A stretch of 5,655 nt of DNA, taken from the NCBI RefSeq assembly GCF_910579375.1, contig NZ_CAJTUJ010000122.1:1-5655 (forward strand), given 5' to 3'. Under the pieces are notes generated by a model that was given only the letters and a program-made list of their open reading frames with translations, did not search any database and was not told the origin of the DNA. Below, piece after piece: positions 1 to 5,655 of the stretch; position 1 is the first letter of the stretch, and each line of letters begins with the position of its first letter. The DNA comes from an uncultured Rikenella sp. (lineage in GTDB: Bacteria > Bacteroidota > Bacteroidia > Bacteroidales > Rikenellaceae). The position numbers and the translations under genes are program-made.

Positions 1-97
1 GACTCTTCTCTTTTTAGGCAAACCTCCCGCTGGGTCGGAGAGCGGGCCTCTCTCTTCAGGAGAGGAGGGCCCGCATTTCCATAAAAAGAGAAGAGTC
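1..97. repeat. Palindromic block with 16-bp perfect terminal inverted repeats, just after the susD-like stop codon
   Basis: The left arm GACTCTTCTCTTTTTA (1-16) is the exact reverse complement of the right arm TAAAAAGAGAAGAGTC (82-97). The 65 bp between them hold a GC-rich hairpin (42-74) and an alternative stem, CCCGCT (26-31) with AGCGGG (41-46), which would compete with it. The right arm ends 2 bp from the TAA stop of the susD-like gene (100-102), so the block forms the 3' untranslated end of the operon. The left arm begins at the first base of the window, so it may extend further left and any target-site duplication cannot be checked. Possible identities are a complex terminator or RNA 3'-end-protecting structure, a small MITE-like or REP-like repeat unit, or a recombination site. 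The inverted repeat is certain; its function is not. Confidence 0.85.
42..74 (-). terminator. GC-rich stem-loop, candidate operon terminator
   Basis: GCGGGCC (42-48) pairs with GGCCCGC (68-74). Inside this, CTCTC (50-54) pairs with GAGAG (60-64) around a five-base loop, giving two stacked stems separated by a small asymmetric internal loop. Its place 25 bases past the susD-like stop codon suits an intrinsic terminator for the minus-strand operon. Against this, neither strand has a clear U-run straight after the stem. On the minus strand the T-rich run (CTCTTTTTA, within 82-97) comes before the hairpin. The structure could therefore be an atypical or bidirectional terminator, or simply the core of the larger 1-97 palindrome. 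Confidence 0.45.
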
Positions 98-99
98 GG

Positions 100-2241
100 T
101 TAGTTTACGCCGCTGTTGTATTCCGGTGCGTAGAGCGTCGGGTTTTCGATCGGAGCAGCCATCGGTTTGGTATCCCACCAGATCCGGCCCGTGTTGTCGT
201 TCCACGAAGTCCCGAAGCCCGGAGTCGCCATCAACTCCTGCTGGATTTTCATATAGTTGGCGTTGTTTTCCACCTCGGGCTGCGGCACAGCTGCACGACG
301 GGCCAAAGCCGTAGCTTCGTTCCCGCTGGTGAAGCCCATTTCGAGCCCAGGTACATCCGGCAGCAAGTAATTCGTGCCCGGAGCACCCGTCCCGTTCTTC
401 ACCGGAATCTTGATGAACTGCGGATAACCGGTCAGTTTCCACATGCCCCACATCTCTTCCGGGTTGAAGATCATGGCAAACCAGGTCTGGGTCATGATTT
501 CCGACACGGCGTTGCCGGTCTTGCCCAGCGGCAGGATCGATGCCACATAGTCGTCGATCATCGCCGGAGTCAGTTTATAGAGGTGCTTGTCCGCGGCAGA
601 CGTTCCGTTGTAGGGCGGCAGCAGCGGATATTCCACAGAAGTGGCAATCCCGACATATACACGAAGGGCGTCGTCCATCAACTGAGCCATATTGGCCCGG
701 ACAGCCTCTTCGTACCACCCTTCGGCCGTCTTGCCGCCCACAGCCGCGCCGGTTTCCTGAGCGATCAGCGCCATGGTGAAGCAGTGTTCGTCGTAAGCGA
801 TCACCGGACGGGTCAACTGAATGAGGGTCTTGTCCGGTTTCGGTTGGTCGTACCAGTCGTAGCCGTCCCCACCGTTTTTCACCCAGTAACGTCCCTGAGG
901 CATCGAACAGATGTAGAACGTAATCGTGGTGTCCTTGCCCCAGACGATCGGTTCGCCGGTTTCCGGACTCAACAACGGTTTGTTGAGTTTAGGATCCTCG
1001 TTGAAGTTCGAATTGACGATTTTACCGAACGAAAAACCTTGTCCGCGCATAATCACCCCCGGAACCCAGGTTTGCTGATAAGCATACGAGTTCTGACTGA
1101 CCCCCTGATAAACATTGTGCAACTGCATCAGGTTGCCATACTTGGTCAGCGAGTCCGGGAAGTGGGTGTACATCCATTTGTAAGCCTTTGCATACGCATT
1201 GTTCTTAAAATAAGAGGCATTGACAAACGACGTATCGTTGAAGTTCGGACGGAACAAGAGCGGCAGACGCGGGTCTTTCATCACCTTCAGCGAGTTGATC
1301 ATCGACAGCGGAGCTCGGTTGTAGTAACTTACCTGGTTCCCGTCGTTGGTATCGTCGCCCCAAACGTCTTTCGGGAACTTGAGGATACACGACTCGTTGT
1401 TGCTCGAAATCATCCCCCCGTTAGCCGGATCAAGCACTTCGGCCAGCACGGTATTGAAGTGTGCCGCATCCCGTTCTTTGAAGCGGTAGGCCATCTTCAG
1501 ACGGAACGTGTTGGCGAATTTCAACCAGCGCGAACGCTGCACTTCGGCATTCTCCAACGGAGTGACCGTCGAGCCCCCTTCAGGATTGACTTTTACGGTA
1601 AAACCGTACATCGGGTCGTATTTGCCCAGCGAAAGGGTTCCTGCCGGTGCCGGTTGCTTCAGTACATCGACTACTTTTTCCTTCACGACCTGATCCAAAG
1701 TTTTGTAAACATTCTGAACAAGGTCGTATTCCGGCCGTTTGATCCCTTCGGCCGCCCGGAACGCCTGGGTGTAAACCGCAGCGCCGTAGACGTCGAAGTT
1801 CCGCCAAGCCAAGTAGGTTTCCAGCACTTTGGCGATCGCGCCGATCTCCTGGTACTGCATCTTTTCCAATTCGCTCAACGTCGGACCGACTACATATTCA
1901 CACAAAGCATGAAGCTGGCTCCCGTTCCGGACGTTGAATTCGCTCCAATACGCACCGGGCCACGGCGAACTGATCGAAAGGTCGGTCGCTGCCGGATAAG
2001 ACGAGCCGGTAGTGGCGAAATACTGCATCCACCGACCGATGCTCATCGAACGGGTCGCACAGAACCCACGACCGTCCGAATTGTCGAACAGGCGTGTCGC
2101 AGCGAAGAACATATACCGCGGGTCGGTTGATTGCAACGAGGTCTGGTTGGTGTTCAACTCTCGCATCTTGTCCTTACACCCGGTGAGGGCCAGGGCCGAG
2201 AGCAGAACTCCCCCAAAAATATATTTTGAGATTGTTTTCAT
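100..2241 (-). CDS. SusD/RagB-family outer-membrane nutrient-binding lipoprotein (SusD-like_2 type), 713 aa
   Basis: This is the surface lipoprotein that caps a SusC-type barrel and binds the ligand. The start ATG is at 2239-2241. Residues 1-22 form a lipoprotein signal: Lys2 and Lys6, a hydrophobic stretch, and lipobox LTGC with Cys22 as the lipidated residue. The following KDK resembles the charged export signal of surface lipoproteins in Bacteroidota. Family motifs appear in the usual order: ELNTNQTS near residues 28-35; a helical segment around 133-161 containing FDVYGAAVYTQAF; a PEYD..VY segment near 170-179; RWLKFANTFRLKM at 238-250; DPRLPLL at 324-330; YDEHCFTMALIAQ near 484-496; and MWKLTGYP at 601-608. 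These match the SusD-like_2 branch better than classical starch SusD. At 713 aa it is longer than usual for SusD proteins (roughly 500-600); much of the excess seems to lie in residues 340-480, rich in Tyr and Trp. It follows the susC-like gene by 27 bp and ends in TAA at 100-102. The ligand is unknown because no degradative enzyme lies nearby. Confidence 0.95.
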   Translation of the reverse strand: MKTISKYIFGGVLLSALALTGCKDKMRELNTNQTSLQSTDPRYMFFAATRLFDNSDGRGFCATRSMSIGRWMQYFATTGSSYPAATDLSISSPWPGAYWSEFNVRNGSQLHALCEYVVGPTLSELEKMQYQEIGAIAKVLETYLAWRNFDVYGAAVYTQAFRAAEGIKRPEYDLVQNVYKTLDQVVKEKVVDVLKQPAPAGTLSLGKYDPMYGFTVKVNPEGGSTVTPLENAEVQRSRWLKFANTFRLKMAYRFKERDAAHFNTVLAEVLDPANGGMISSNNESCILKFPKDVWGDDTNDGNQVSYYNRAPLSMINSLKVMKDPRLPLLFRPNFNDTSFVNASYFKNNAYAKAYKWMYTHFPDSLTKYGNLMQLHNVYQGVSQNSYAYQQTWVPGVIMRGQGFSFGKIVNSNFNEDPKLNKPLLSPETGEPIVWGKDTTITFYICSMPQGRYWVKNGGDGYDWYDQPKPDKTLIQLTRPVIAYDEHCFTMALIAQETGAAVGGKTAEGWYEEAVRANMAQLMDDALRVYVGIATSVEYPLLPPYNGTSAADKHLYKLTPAMIDDYVASILPLGKTGNAVSEIMTQTWFAMIFNPEEMWGMWKLTGYPQFIKIPVKNGTGAPGTNYLLPDVPGLEMGFTSGNEATALARRAAVPQPEVENNANYMKIQQELMATPGFGTSWNDNTGRIWWDTKPMAAPIENPTLYAPEYNSGVN

Positions 2242-2268
2242 AAATGTCGTTGAATTGTCGGTTTACAA
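2242..2268 (-). other. Intergenic gap between the susC-like and susD-like genes (translation leader of the susD-like gene)
   Basis: This 27-bp gap separates the TAA of the susC-like gene (2269-2271) from the ATG of the susD-like gene (2239-2241). It is A/T-rich before the start codon and has no AGGAGG-like ribosome site, as is common in Bacteroidota. There is no room for a separate promoter plus leader, so co-transcription with the susC-like gene is expected. Two short copies of TGTCG on the plus strand are the only internal repetition seen. Confidence 0.7.
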
Positions 2269-5200
2269 TTAGAAACGTAAGTTGAGGTTGATCGAGAAGT
2301 TCCGCGCATAGGGCACTCCACCGTAGTCCACCGGCGTCAGCGGGTTGTTCGACGAGATGGACTCCGGATTGATTCCGCCGCGCATGCCGTTGTAGATATA
2401 GCAGAGGTTACGTCCCGAGAACGACAGACGAGCCGACTGCAAACCGACGTGTTTGATCCACTTGTCCGGGAAGTTGTACCCGAGGGTCACTTCACGCAAC
2501 GAGAAGTAGGTGGCTTTCGACACGTTGATGTTCTGTGCACCCCAGAAACCGTAGTTCCCGCCCTGGGTATACCAAATGGCCGACAGCATCGGTTCGATAT
2601 CGCCCGCTTCGACGGCTTCGGCGAAGGTGGTACCGGCTTTCACTGTCACTTCCTGACCGTTGTCTTTGCGAGTCACCTTGAAATCTTTGTAGAACACACC
2701 GTCCGGAATCATCCCGTTGTAAACGGTTTCGCCTTTGTAGTTGACACGAGCCACCCCGCCGTGTTCCTCGTCACGACCGTAGAGCGACATTTCGACGTTC
2801 CCGTATTGCATGGCTTCACGCAATTTGGAAGAGATCATGTGTCCGCCGACGCGACCGTCGATCTGAGCGAAGAAGTCGAACGAACCGCTGTTGTTCGGCA
2901 GGTTGACGGTCAGCGAGGTGGTCAAACCGGCGAAGAAGTCGGGTTCCACTTTACCGAGCACGTCATACAGATAAGGTTTGTCACCCGGGGTGTTGTACCC
3001 GTCGATTTGGTTACCGTCTTCATCTTTTCCCAGTACACCGTGGTAGTAGTTGGTAACCTGGCTACCGCGTACGATCGAGTAGTAAGGCAGATTCAGGCTG
3101 CTGGTCGTACCGCCGTAGTTGATCAACATTTTCCCGTTGCGCGGGTCGTTCGGATCGTCCATGTTGCGGAACACAGCTGCCACCCCGGCTCCGTCGCTCG
3201 TATAACCGTATCCCGAACCGGAGACGATTTGTCCGAACGCACCGTTTTCGAAGGCATAGATGCCCGGAATCCCGCCGGTACCGTTGTCGAAGAGTTTGTA
3301 AGAGCTGATGCCTTCATAGAACTCTTTGATTTTGCTCCGGTTGCGGCTCCAGTTCAGGCCGATTTCCCAACGTACCGTCCGGGTTTGGATCGGACGGAAG
3401 TCCAACTGAAGTTCCCAACCCTGGTTCTGGATGTTACCGGCGTTGATGAGCTGTTTGGTTACCCCGGACTCTTTCACGGCATCGAGTTTCAGAATCTGGT
3501 TGCGGGTGTTGATCTTATAGTAAGCCACATCGACCCCGATCCGTCCGTTCAGGAAACGGAGGTCGGCACCGAATTCCATAGAGGTCTGGATTTCCGGTTT
3601 CAAGTCGTAGTTCGGCAGGGTCGAGTTGTTCGGCGTAGCGAACTGGAGATTATTGCCATTCGGAGCACTTTCGGTTTTCACGTCGAATCCGCCCGCCCCC
3701 GACGCGGTTTCGTAAGCCGACGTCCCGGAACCGACCTGTCCCCACGATGCACGCAGTTTACCGTACGAGAGGATATTCGGATCGATGTTGAACGTGTCGG
3801 AGAAGACCCACGACAAGTTCACCGAAGGATAGAAGACCGACCAGTTGTCAGACCCCTGCGGAATCCAGGTCGGATAGAGCAACGAACTCAGCCAGTCGTT
3901 ACGGGCCGTTACTTCAAGATTGATCTGGTCTTTCCACGAGAGGTTGACGGCACCCCCGATCCCATAGGTCATCCGGTTGCGGTAGTTCAGATTCGTATCG
4001 TAGTTCGACACTTCGAGCGGCTCGGCCGAGTTGCCGAAGTTCCACATTCCGGGAACAATGAGGCCGCCCCGCGTGGATTTCGACCAGCTCGAACCGCGGC
4101 TGTTTCCGTACAATTCATAGAACAGACGCACGTCGAGTTCGAGGTTGTCGTCCAGGAAGAGGTTGTTGCTGTGCAGCTGACCGAGGAAGTTGTATTCGCC
4201 CGATTTACCGCCGCCGATCGAATAGCTCCCACCGGGGCTATAGACAGGATCGCCTGCTTCAGCTCCTCCTCGGCCGAAACCCGAACCGTAGTTTTTGGTC
4301 TCGTTGAAGTACGAATAGTCGTTGTAAGTGAGTCGCGCATTGGCGTCCAACCAGCTGTTGAACTGAGCGGTCAAACCTACGCTGGCGATAATGGTCTGTT
4401 CGTTGTGGTTGGTGTTGTCGTCCACGAAGGTATTCAGGGCACTCTGAATGGATTTCAGGGCAGTGCTCGATCCGTCGGGCAGACGCATCCAGGTCGAATA
4501 GTCGATATAGTTGTCGCGATACCATTTCAGGTCGGTGTTCCGGTTGATCTGCTGCGAAACAATCGCTGCGTAGCTCCGTCCTCCGAATGCCGAGAAGATA
4601 TTCGGATTCAGGGTGTTGGAGTTCGAGTACTGCATGCTGAAGTCCACCGAGAAGACGTCGTTGATCTTACCGTTCGTCCGAACGTTCACCGAATGGCGTT
4701 TGAATTCGTTGTTGGGCAGCGCACCTTTCATGTTGGTGTACCCATAAGAAACACGATAGGTCGCTTTTTCCGACCCGCCGGTCAGAGCGACGCTGACATT
4801 GTCCTGTTGTCCGGTCTGGAAAATGGATTTCCAGTTGTTGGCATAAGAGAGCAACGGTTCGACCGGGTTGTTGTATTTCCCCAGTTTATACTCCTGGCTC
4901 ATCTGCAAACCGGCATCCATCCGCGGCCCGAACGATTGTGCACTGTACACGCCGTCGGAAACGGTAGACCCTACGTTGGGAATGATGTCCCCTTCGTAGC
5001 CGTTCGTCGGCGAGCCCATCCCATAGAGGTTCTGGAGCTTCATCGGAGCAGCATAGGTCTGCGAGAATTCGTGTGAGTAGTTCACTTCGATCCCTACCCC
5101 TTTACGAGCCTTACCGCCTTTGGTGGTGATCACGATGGCACCGTTCGCACCGCGAGACCCGTACAGTGCGGTTGCGGCAGCACCTTTCAGCACGGTAACC

Positions 5201-5601
5201 GATTCGTAGTCGTTGGAGTTGAGGTTCTTCAGCTGGTTGCCATACGCAATCCCGCTGTTACTGCCGTCGGCGTCCAACCCCATCACGGAGTTCTCCATCA
5301 CGATCCCGTCGATGACGAAAATCGGGGAGTTGTTCTTGGTCAGCGACTTCGCCCCGCGGAGTGTAATCACCGGCGACGAGGTCAGCCCCGACGACCCGGA
5401 GGTCGAAATCTGGAGCCCTGCTACCTTACCCTGCAAAGCATTGACCGGGCTGATGGTATTGGTACGTGCCAGCTCGTCTCCCTTTACGGTAGAGGTGGCA
5501 TAACCGAGTTTCCGATCCTGTTTTTTACCCCCCAAAGCCGTCACCGTCACCGCCTCTGTCTGCAAAACAGAGGCAAGGAGGTGAAAATTCGGAGTGAACA
5601 T
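2269..5601 (-). CDS. SusC/RagA-family TonB-dependent outer-membrane transporter lacking its usual N-terminal signal and regulatory-like domain, 1110 aa
   Basis: This is the barrel half of a SusCD pair, importing a ligand across the outer membrane with TonB energy. A TonB-box-like segment (EAVTVTALG, 16-24) is followed by the plug: LGYATSTVKGDEL (32-44), NALQGKVAGLQI (54-65), ITLRGAKSL (79-87), PIFVIDG (93-99), and LKGAAATALYGSRGANGAI (138-156) before ITTKGG. The barrel carries family landmarks: LKPE at 667-670, NAGNIQNQGWEL at 720-731, GRNL at 1063-1066, and a C-terminal Phe. No frameshift or internal stop was seen. The oddity is the 5' end. Normal SusC proteins have a signal peptide and a roughly 80-100 residue carboxypeptidase-regulatory-like domain before the TonB box; here only about 15 residues precede it. 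The codon just before ATG 5599-5601 is TGA (5602-5604). Later in-frame candidates (TTG at residue 13, GTG at 18 and 20) give no signal peptide either. As it stands the product should not be exported. It may be a silent recombination cassette or a 5'-decayed gene. Confidence 0.93.
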   Translation of the reverse strand: MFTPNFHLLASVLQTEAVTVTALGGKKQDRKLGYATSTVKGDELARTNTISPVNALQGKVAGLQISTSGSSGLTSSPVITLRGAKSLTKNNSPIFVIDGIVMENSVMGLDADGSNSGIAYGNQLKNLNSNDYESVTVLKGAAATALYGSRGANGAIVITTKGGKARKGVGIEVNYSHEFSQTYAAPMKLQNLYGMGSPTNGYEGDIIPNVGSTVSDGVYSAQSFGPRMDAGLQMSQEYKLGKYNNPVEPLLSYANNWKSIFQTGQQDNVSVALTGGSEKATYRVSYGYTNMKGALPNNEFKRHSVNVRTNGKINDVFSVDFSMQYSNSNTLNPNIFSAFGGRSYAAIVSQQINRNTDLKWYRDNYIDYSTWMRLPDGSSTALKSIQSALNTFVDDNTNHNEQTIIASVGLTAQFNSWLDANARLTYNDYSYFNETKNYGSGFGRGGAEAGDPVYSPGGSYSIGGGKSGEYNFLGQLHSNNLFLDDNLELDVRLFYELYGNSRGSSWSKSTRGGLIVPGMWNFGNSAEPLEVSNYDTNLNYRNRMTYGIGGAVNLSWKDQINLEVTARNDWLSSLLYPTWIPQGSDNWSVFYPSVNLSWVFSDTFNIDPNILSYGKLRASWGQVGSGTSAYETASGAGGFDVKTESAPNGNNLQFATPNNSTLPNYDLKPEIQTSMEFGADLRFLNGRIGVDVAYYKINTRNQILKLDAVKESGVTKQLINAGNIQNQGWELQLDFRPIQTRTVRWEIGLNWSRNRSKIKEFYEGISSYKLFDNGTGGIPGIYAFENGAFGQIVSGSGYGYTSDGAGVAAVFRNMDDPNDPRNGKMLINYGGTTSSLNLPYYSIVRGSQVTNYYHGVLGKDEDGNQIDGYNTPGDKPYLYDVLGKVEPDFFAGLTTSLTVNLPNNSGSFDFFAQIDGRVGGHMISSKLREAMQYGNVEMSLYGRDEEHGGVARVNYKGETVYNGMIPDGVFYKDFKVTRKDNGQEVTVKAGTTFAEAVEAGDIEPMLSAIWYTQGGNYGFWGAQNINVSKATYFSLREVTLGYNFPDKWIKHVGLQSARLSFSGRNLCYIYNGMRGGINPESISSNNPLTPVDYGGVPYARNFSINLNLRF
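5533..5556 (-). other. TonB-box-like segment, the point where SusC-family similarity begins
   Basis: Codons 16-23 of the susC-like ORF read EAVTVTAL, matching the usual 'EVVVTALG' TonB-box consensus of SusC proteins. In the family this segment contacts TonB in the periplasm and normally lies between the N-terminal regulatory-like domain and the plug. Here everything downstream fits the family and everything upstream does not. The DNA contains a short tandem repeat (GGTGAC twice on the minus strand) and overlaps the 5552-5574 inverted repeat by five bases. Confidence 0.75.
5552..5574. repeat. 8-bp perfect inverted repeat with 7-nt spacer at the susC-like 5' break; candidate site-specific recombination core
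   Basis: On the plus strand GCCTCTGT (5552-5559) is the reverse complement of ACAGAGGC (5567-5574), with CTGCAAA between. Inverted arms of 8-13 bp around a 6-8 bp spacer are the usual core-site layout for tyrosine recombinases. On the minus strand the site encodes ASVLQTEA, just before the TonB box, so exchange there could join a foreign N-terminus in frame to this plug and barrel. Caution: a perfect 8-bp stem with a short loop is expected about once by chance in a window this size. Its position at the homology break is what makes it notable. No recombinase gene or second copy of the site was seen here. Confidence 0.5.
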
Positions 5602-5655
5602 TCAAAAGATCAGGAGGTTGTTGAAAACCGATTTTGGGGACGTACATACAATTTA
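5602..5655 (-). other. Upstream stretch of the susC-like gene, running to the window edge
   Basis: These 54 bp show no convincing Bacteroidota promoter. TAAATTG at the very edge (5649-5655) only partly resembles the TAnnTTTG -7 element, and any -33 TTTG would lie outside the window. There is no ribosome-binding motif before ATG 5601. In the susC frame the stretch reads IVCTSPKSVFNNLLIF and then TGA, a hydrophobic run that could be a remnant signal peptide. That frame has a further stop at 5653-5655 and no ATG. A second frame is open from ATG TAC GTC and runs past the susC start, ending in the TAA that overlaps GGTAAA at codons 25-26. Confidence 0.5.

Noticed and set aside
56..451. 131-codon minus-strand frame overlapping the 3' end of the susD-like gene
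   Set aside because: It lies in a different frame inside the well-supported lipoprotein gene and runs through the palindromic block; its composition is shadow-like.
583..2130. Plus-strand open frame (515 codons) opposite the susD-like gene
   Set aside because: Same pattern: an Arg/Val/His-rich shadow of the codon usage of the true lipoprotein gene, without start context or recognisable motifs.
2449..5076. Very long plus-strand open frame (875 codons) opposite the susC-like gene
   Set aside because: It is antisense to a clear SusC barrel in GC-rich sequence where reverse-strand stops are rare. Its translation has low-complexity Val/Arg/His/Phe-rich content with no recognisable domain.
5520..5527. 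AAAAAAC-type slippery heptamer on the minus strand, suggesting programmed -1 frameshifting
   Set aside because: The heptamer is not in the required X-XXY-YYZ register relative to the SusC frame, and no useful alternative product results.
5581..5655. Plus-strand frame from GTG 5581 open to the window end, next to a perfect AAGGAGGT motif
   Set aside because: The ribosome-site-like motif abuts the GTG with no spacing, so it could not position that start. Only 25 codons are visible, with no recognisable protein and overlap with the susC-like start. A divergent gene cannot be excluded without flanking sequence.
5615..5655. Possible Bacteroidota promoter upstream of the susC-like gene
   Set aside because: Only a partial -7 match (TAAATTG) at the window edge, with no -33 TTTG in view; not enough to annotate.

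Overview
The window holds one complete SusC/SusD-type outer-membrane uptake pair, with both genes on the minus strand. The gene order is susC-like (2269-5601) then susD-like (100-2241), 27 bp apart, so they almost certainly form one transcript. This pairing is a hallmark of Bacteroidota. Other signs agree: a SusC/RagA-type TonB-dependent barrel ending in Phe, a SusD/RagB lipoprotein with a lipobox, and A/T-rich leaders without Shine-Dalgarno motifs. By eye the GC content is about half or slightly more, which is high for Bacteroides and would better fit an Alistipes/Rikenellaceae-like or similar gut lineage. That lineage guess is weak. No enzyme, sigma/anti-sigma pair, regulator or recombinase lies in the window, so the substrate cannot be inferred.

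Layout: bases 1-97 are a compact palindromic block just downstream of the susD-like stop codon. It has 16-bp perfect inverted arms (1-16 and 82-97) around a GC-rich hairpin (42-74), and is probably the 3' end or terminator of the operon or a small repeat unit. Bases 100-2241 encode a large (713 aa) SusD-like lipoprotein, 2242-2268 are the intergenic gap, and 2269-5601 encode a 1110 aa SusC-like transporter. Bases 5602-5655 are a short upstream stretch running to the window edge.

The most interesting point is the 5' end of the susC-like gene. The plug and barrel are intact, but the ORF opens only about 16 residues before the TonB-box-like segment (EAVTVTALG). There is no signal peptide and no N-terminal carboxypeptidase-regulatory-like domain, and a TGA stop sits directly before the first ATG. 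An 8-bp perfect inverted repeat with a 7-nt spacer (5552-5574) lies exactly where family homology begins, a geometry typical of a tyrosine-recombinase core site. The favoured but unproven reading is a silent, promoterless and 'headless' susCD cassette of a SusC/SusD shufflon. Site-specific recombination would graft it in frame onto an expressed head (promoter, signal peptide, N-terminal domain) elsewhere. The main alternative is a decayed signal peptide: the same frame upstream of the TGA reads as a hydrophobic segment.

Working model: when expressed with a functional N-terminus, the SusD-like lipoprotein forms the surface lid and captures ligand over the SusC-like barrel, and TonB/ExbBD energy drives import into the periplasm.
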